Both the position numbers and the translations under genes were made by a program. A stretch of 25,619 nucleotides of DNA from Streptomyces diastaticus subsp. diastaticus (GTDB lineage: Bacteria > Actinomycetota > Actinomycetes > Streptomycetales > Streptomycetaceae), in the NCBI RefSeq assembly GCF_011170125.1, contig NZ_BLLN01000009.1, positions 1 through 25,619 of the forward strand, written 5' to 3'. A model generated the notes under the pieces. It was given only the letters and a program-made list of their open reading frames with translations. It ran no database searches and had not been told where the DNA came from. Of this stretch, positions 22,039 to 25,619 are shown one piece after another. How positions within the stretch are numbered: position 1 is the first letter of the stretch; each line of letters starts with the position of its first letter.

Positions 22039-22202
22039 AGTGGCCAGCGGGCAGGTGCGGCAGAGCTGGCGGGCGTGTGTGATGCGGTTGAGCATGTCGT
22101 TGTGGCTCTCGTCGCCGCGGTCCCGGGGGTCGCAGTCGAAGAGCTGGGGGTTGGCCCTGCAGGGGGTGTGTTGAGAGGTGTCGGGTGCGGGGAAGCGAGC
22201 AT

Positions 22203-22738
22203 GTCCTCGTCCGGCGTCGAGGGCTCATGTGGCCGGGCGGCCCGGCTCCGGCGCCGAGAACGGCAGCCGACTCCCCTCACGCGGCGGGGACGTAGACGGG
22301 ACCACGTAGCTCAGAGTCACGCTGCTGTGCGCTCACCGAGTGGAACGGGCGGTCCGTTCCTGAAGCTGGGTTTGCGGCCGCCCTTGGCAGCCGGTGTCGC
22401 ACGTCGCGGCCACCGACGAGGACGGCGCCCGCGCGCTCGCCACACCGGCCGCCCTTGGCAGCCGGTGTGGCGCCAGATGTAGCCAGGAAGCCGCGACACG
22501 CCTGAGGCGATTCTTTTTACTGTGTACTGAGAGTGCTGGCAGACCTCAACACACCCTCAGGTGACGTGATGAAACGTGAATAGAATGCACCGCTTTGCCG
22601 GGAAGCCGATCAGCCTCCAGTCACGCTACGTTACTCCATGGTATGCGCACGGCTAGGTCGGTTCGTTTACCTGCGGCTGGCAATGACCTAAGGTTCCGTG
22701 GGTCTGAGGGCCTAACGCTCCCTTGGGTCGGGGGAGAT
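22203..22738. other. Gene-poor stretch with falling GC
   Basis: No ORF with convincing bias. The first part is GC-rich and holds the 22-bp direct repeat (22376-22468). From about 22500 the composition changes abruptly to AT-richer DNA (ATTCTTTTTACTGTGTACTG at 22511-22530) and stays so to the end of the window, which marks a probable junction between two DNA sources. It must contain the promoter of the ABC operon, but I cannot place it firmly. Confidence 0.5.
22376..22468. repeat. 22-bp direct repeat, second copy inside a hairpin
   Basis: GGCCGCCCTTGGCAGCCGGT followed by GT occurs at 22376-22397 and 22447-22468, 71 bases apart. At the second copy CCACACCGGC and GCCGGTGTGG pair to a 10-bp stem. 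It could be a recombination or binding site, or a terminator for the minus strand. Confidence 0.5.
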
Positions 22739-22834
22739 ATGGGCGTGCGGTCGGGTGCAAACCTACTCAAGGTAGCCACCCTCCTCTTGCTTTTCTGCAA
22801 CTTTTCGCGGCACCGGCCCACCGCTCTGAAGTAG
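22739..22834 (+). CDS. Possible 31-residue hydrophobic peptide
   Basis: The ATG at 22739 is preceded by GGGGGAG at close spacing. The peptide begins MGVRSGANLLKVATLLLLFC and ends NFSRHRPTALK: one short hydrophobic block with a Cys, then a basic tail. It lies 61 bases upstream of the ABC ATPase gene on the same strand. It could be a leader peptide, a toxin-like or exported peptide served by the transporter, or chance. No family recognised. Confidence 0.35.
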   Translation: MGVRSGANLLKVATLLLLFCNFSRHRPTALK

Positions 22835-22895
22835 CCGGTTCGTAACCGATATCAATTCTGCACTAGGGAAACTTATCTACAGAAGGGAAAATTTG

Positions 22896-23672
22896 GTGAG
22901 TGCAAGTACTGTCGTCGCGAGGGGTTTGACTGTGCGGAACCGCCGCACCAAAGTCCTCGACCGTCTGGATCTCGACTTGCACCCTGGGGTGCATGGTCTA
23001 CTCGGGCCCAATGGTGCTGGAAAGACTTCCTTGATCCGAGTTCTAGCTACCGTCAAGACGCCAGCAGACGGGACACTCGAATTTCAAGGTAAATCGGTCG
23101 ATTCGATGACTAGCAGAATTTCAGTTCGCCAAAAGCTCGGGTACCTTCCGCAGGATTTCGGATACTACCCCGGCTTTACCGTGCGCGAATTCGTTTCTTA
23201 TGTGGCGTGGCTGAGAAACATTCCGAGAGGCCGAACGAAAGAAGCGGTATGCCAGGCCGTAGAAGAGGTCGGACTGACGGAGCGCCTTGATACGAGAATA
23301 AGAAATCTCTCGGGGGGCATGAAACGACGTGTCGGAATCGCCCAGGCCATCGTGAATAAGCCAGACTTGCTTCTTCTTGATGAACCCACGGCCGGACTCG
23401 ACCCTGAGCAGCGTGTCGACTTCCGCGCCCTACTGCGCCGACTTGGCCAAAACTCTACAGTTGTGGTATCGACCCACTTGGTTGAGGACGTGGCTGCTGC
23501 CTGCAGCCAAGTAACCCTGATCGACGCCGGGCGGGTGGCATTTCGTGGAACCACGGTTCAGCTCGCCCACCTCGGCCAGGTAGGCGACACAGGCGACAAC
23601 GCGATTGAGCGCGGGTACGCCTCTGCTCTGCGCGCGCATCGTGCAGGGGCGAAGAAGGGAGTTGCATCGTGA
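22896..23672 (+). CDS. ABC transporter ATP-binding protein
   Basis: 258 residues. All ABC motifs are present: Walker A GPNGAGKT (about 37-44), Q-loop GYLPQDFGY (Gln about 86), signature LSGGMKRR (about 138-145), Walker B LLLLDEPTAGLDP (about 158-170) and H-loop STHLVEDVA (His about 194). It is of the ABC-2/drug-export class. The chosen start is GTG 22896, with AGAAGGG eight bases upstream; the TTG one codon earlier is also possible. GTGA overlap couples it to the permease gene. Codon use is clearly less GC-biased than in the left two thirds of the window, suggesting separate origin. Confidence 0.93.
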   Translation: MSASTVVARGLTVRNRRTKVLDRLDLDLHPGVHGLLGPNGAGKTSLIRVLATVKTPADGTLEFQGKSVDSMTSRISVRQKLGYLPQDFGYYPGFTVREFVSYVAWLRNIPRGRTKEAVCQAVEEVGLTERLDTRIRNLSGGMKRRVGIAQAIVNKPDLLLLDEPTAGLDPEQRVDFRALLRRLGQNSTVVVSTHLVEDVAAACSQVTLIDAGRVAFRGTTVQLAHLGQVGDTGDNAIERGYASALRAHRAGAKKGVAS

Positions 23673-25000
23673 ACGAGGCGGTCACTGTACAAGATAGACA
23701 CGCGCAGTCTGCTCGCTCCAGTCTTCTCCCGAGTGGGGAAATGAAGCGAGGTTTTGCCCCTGCAATCGGCCTGGCCGTAATTTCGGCAGCCTTGATCGCA
23801 ATGTTCACGAATACGGAACGTTGGCAAGGGCATTGGGTGTCGACCGTCGGACAGTTGCATACCATCGGGATTCTGCTTACAGGACCCATTGCTGCTGCAG
23901 GAGCGTGCTGGCTGGGGGGCCGTGAGCGTCGTCGAGGATTGGGAGAACTCCGATCCTCGATGCCTCGAAGTGTCTTGATGCAGACCATAGGAGCGTCCGC
24001 ACCAGCAGTGGCATGGCCGGTGGGCGGATACTTCGTGGCCGCTGCCGTAGTGCTGGTCTCTACGTGGCCATATGCGACCGTCGATAGCCCTCCTCTCATG
24101 TTGATTGCTGCTGACCTTGCTTCGATGGCAGCATTGAGCATGGCAGGGTTCGCTCTCGGCCAGCTCATTTCATGGAGGCTGGCTGCACCTTCCCTTGCTG
24201 TTTTGGTATATGCCATTCTGGGGTCCACTGCATTTTTCGGGGACGGGTTCTTTTCACAGCTTTCGCCCACCGTCAGCCATTACGGGCTGTGGGACCGACC
24301 GGTTTGGTGGTACGGCCCGGTCTTTTTTGTCTGGATGGCTGGTATAGCTTGCACCATACTGCTGCTTGCCGGCAGACGCAGAGGGCTTGCGCTCGCTCCG
24401 CTCGCGGCCGCGGCAGGCGCAGCAGTCTTGCTCGTTAACTCTGGTGACGATGTCTGGAGGCTGAACCCTGAGACATCCGCACTGGTGTGCGCGAATGGCA
24501 AGCCGAAGGTCTGTGTGACCGAATTGCACAGCGAACAACTGCTCGGAGTGGAAGCTGCCATCGAGCAAACATACGCCAAATTGGAAGGCGTTCCTGACCT
24601 TCCCGAACAATGGAGTGAAAACCCCACCTATAAATTCGGTGATGTGATCGCGCCGGAAAAAAGGGTTCTGAATCTGGGTTTCGGTGAGGCATCAGTAAAT
24701 CCCACGATGGGGCGCGAAGTCACCGAACCGGGTCGCTATTTGCAAGAGATCGCACAAGAACTGGCGTATGGAAATTGCCAAGGCGGGAAGTGGACATACC
24801 CACCACAAAGTTCGGCAGTGGTTGAGTGGCTCGCCGGCAGTCCAGACACCTCGGTGACATACTACGGAGCCCGACCAAAAGGCATCGACCTGACGGTTGC
24901 ATGGCTTGAAGGCACATCTGAGTCTGAGCGTAACGCCTGGCTCAATCAGTACTTCGATGCTGTAGAAAAGTGCGACGCCAAGCAGGTGCCAACATCATGA
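23669..25000 (+). CDS. ABC-type membrane permease with large C-terminal outside domain
   Basis: 443 residues, GTG start overlapping the stop of the ATPase gene. Seven membrane helices are visible at about 29-46, 60-82, 106-131, 143-166, 171-190, 217-234 and 239-257. The last 185 residues are soluble, with a C-x7-C pair (about 274 and 282) and two further Cys near the end (YGNCQGG, EKCDAK) that could form disulfides outside. A soluble tail of this size is unusual for a plain ABC-2 permease and might bind a peptide or cell-wall substrate. Cargo unknown. Confidence 0.75.
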   Translation: MNEAVTVQDRHAQSARSSLLPSGEMKRGFAPAIGLAVISAALIAMFTNTERWQGHWVSTVGQLHTIGILLTGPIAAAGACWLGGRERRRGLGELRSSMPRSVLMQTIGASAPAVAWPVGGYFVAAAVVLVSTWPYATVDSPPLMLIAADLASMAALSMAGFALGQLISWRLAAPSLAVLVYAILGSTAFFGDGFFSQLSPTVSHYGLWDRPVWWYGPVFFVWMAGIACTILLLAGRRRGLALAPLAAAAGAAVLLVNSGDDVWRLNPETSALVCANGKPKVCVTELHSEQLLGVEAAIEQTYAKLEGVPDLPEQWSENPTYKFGDVIAPEKRVLNLGFGEASVNPTMGREVTEPGRYLQEIAQELAYGNCQGGKWTYPPQSSAVVEWLAGSPDTSVTYYGARPKGIDLTVAWLEGTSESERNAWLNQYFDAVEKCDAKQVPTS

Positions 25001-25602
25001 TCCTGTACGCGCGCACTCGAGGATTGGGGCCGGTGCTTGCGACACTGATCGGCACGGCGTTGGCGTCTTGGTGGTTTGCTGAGTGGTTGATTGACACCCC
25101 TCGATTCGGCGCATCGGCACGAGTCCCCGTTATTGCTATGGCGCCATTGCTTTCTGCGGCAGCTATCGTTGGCTCACTACATTCCTCCAGTCCTGAGATC
25201 GAAGGGACGGCTGCTCGGCGGCCCTGGCTATGGAGGGCCGGCCACCTCGCGATTGCAACAGCAGTATATGCGGTCGTTCTCGGGGGCACGGTAATGTTCG
25301 ATCCCGGCACCTTTGGCGCAATTGCAATGGTGCGCAACATTCTGGGCTTCACGGGAATGGCGTCGCTAGCGTCTTGCCTTATTGGGGCGCGCTTGGCATG
25401 GCTGCCTGTACTGATTTATGGCGCAACCATCTATTTGACCGCGCCCCGTGATGTTCATGGCGGATTGACTGCATCTTGGGCGTGGCCCATTGAACAAGGT
25501 TCGGATCCGGGTGCTTGGTACGCAGCGATATCGATATTCGTGCTGGGGACGGCTGCCGGTTCATGGGTAGGCCCAGCGCAGGGCGTATCGCACGATCGGT
25601 AG
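24997..25602 (+). CDS. Second membrane protein of the ABC operon
   Basis: 201 residues from the ATG at 24997, whose ATGA overlaps the permease stop, so translation is coupled. Six hydrophobic segments are visible (GPVLATLIGTALASWWFAEW; VPVIAMAPLLSAAAIVGSLH; HLAIATAVYAVVLGGTVMF; GFTGMASLASCLIGARLAWL; LPVLIYGATIYLTAP; YAAISIFVLGTAAGSWVG), no soluble domain. It probably forms the membrane channel with the preceding permease. It ends 17 bases before the window edge; whether more genes follow cannot be seen. Confidence 0.75.
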   Translation: MILYARTRGLGPVLATLIGTALASWWFAEWLIDTPRFGASARVPVIAMAPLLSAAAIVGSLHSSSPEIEGTAARRPWLWRAGHLAIATAVYAVVLGGTVMFDPGTFGAIAMVRNILGFTGMASLASCLIGARLAWLPVLIYGATIYLTAPRDVHGGLTASWAWPIEQGSDPGAWYAAISIFVLGTAAGSWVGPAQGVSHDR

Positions 25603-25619
25603 CTTCCGCCCTTGCCCGA

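Larger units (their letters stand above)
20829..22202 (-). pseudogene. WhiB-like (Wbl) regulator, split by an IS and frameshifted
   Basis: Joining the flanks across IS copy B and dropping one target copy gives CRANPQLFDCDPRDRGDESH, then RITHARQLCRTCPLATDCLR, then GIWAATAPYERQRLRARLAK. These are the four Wbl cysteines (C-x32-C-x2-C-x5-C) that hold a 4Fe-4S cluster, followed by a variant of the G[VI]WGG turn and a basic helical tail ending RTAPGQQAQHRAVTNAA. The likely start is ATG 22202 (MLASPHPTPLNTPP), but its frame meets the Cys frame only if one C is restored in the five-C run at 22162-22166. Wbl proteins act with sigma factors or bind NO/redox signals. This copy is dead now. Confidence 0.82.

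Noticed and set aside
1..25619. tRNA, rRNA or CRISPR array
   Set aside because: No cloverleaf with conserved tRNA boxes, no rRNA signature and no regularly spaced short repeats were seen.

Overview
The window is GC-rich actinobacterial DNA, almost certainly Streptomyces or a close relative. The evidence is codon use with G or C in nearly every third position, GTG/TTG starts, a WhiB-like protein, DUF6292- and DUF5999-type proteins, an XRE regulator next to an anti-sigma-type ATPase, and IS5-family elements of the streptomycete kind. It reads as accessory DNA: a decayed integrative or conjugative element (or plasmid) cut by four insertion sequences, with a chromosomal-type cassette on the left and a lower-GC ABC transporter operon on the right. 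I see no rRNA, tRNA or CRISPR array.

Region 1 (1-4.5 kb): the start of a tyrosine-recombinase gene running off the left edge, a truncated DUF5999-like ORF overlapping its start, a possible small membrane protein, a P-loop kinase-like protein and an anti-sigma-type ATPase, all on the minus strand. Diverging from them are an XRE/TPR regulator and an APH-fold phosphotransferase. A palindromic operator array at 2106-2160 lies in the divergent gap.

Region 2 (4.5-8.3 kb): a scrap yard. An 885-bp IS5-family element with a textbook -1 frameshift heptamer sits exactly at the stop codon of a small ORF. A second, about 875-bp IS has gene pieces of opposite strand on its two sides.

Region 3 (8.3-10 kb): a double-GNAT acetyltransferase diverging from a TetR-type regulator.

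Region 4 (10-15.5 kb): the mobile-element core. It holds a broken MobF/TrwC relaxase gene with a hairpin just upstream, a small HTH protein, and a series of minus-strand small genes each closed by its own hairpin terminator. Two promoters carry the same operator (TACAACG-N3-CGTTGTA). A non-coding tract of about 1 kb is full of GGCC-centred repeats and is bracketed by two inverted copies of one promoter element (GTTATAGTTTTC), each firing outward into a small gene. That layout suggests a transfer or replication locus.

Region 5 (15.5-22.2 kb): a membrane-anchored protein built of 12-residue repeats (cut by IS copy A), a DUF6292-type regulator, a run of small genes and a WhiB-like gene (cut by IS copy B). 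The two IS copies are the same length, encode the same transposase and lie inverted. Both broken genes can be rejoined exactly across their IS.

Region 6 (22.2-25.6 kb): a gene-poor leader with a 22-bp direct repeat and a 31-residue ORF, then three translationally coupled genes: an ABC ATPase, a seven-helix permease with a large outside domain, and a second membrane protein.

A recurring oddity is that every frameshift I can resolve in the element genes (at least eight) is a loss of one base, usually near a C/G run. This is either real decay or an uncorrected long-read error pattern.
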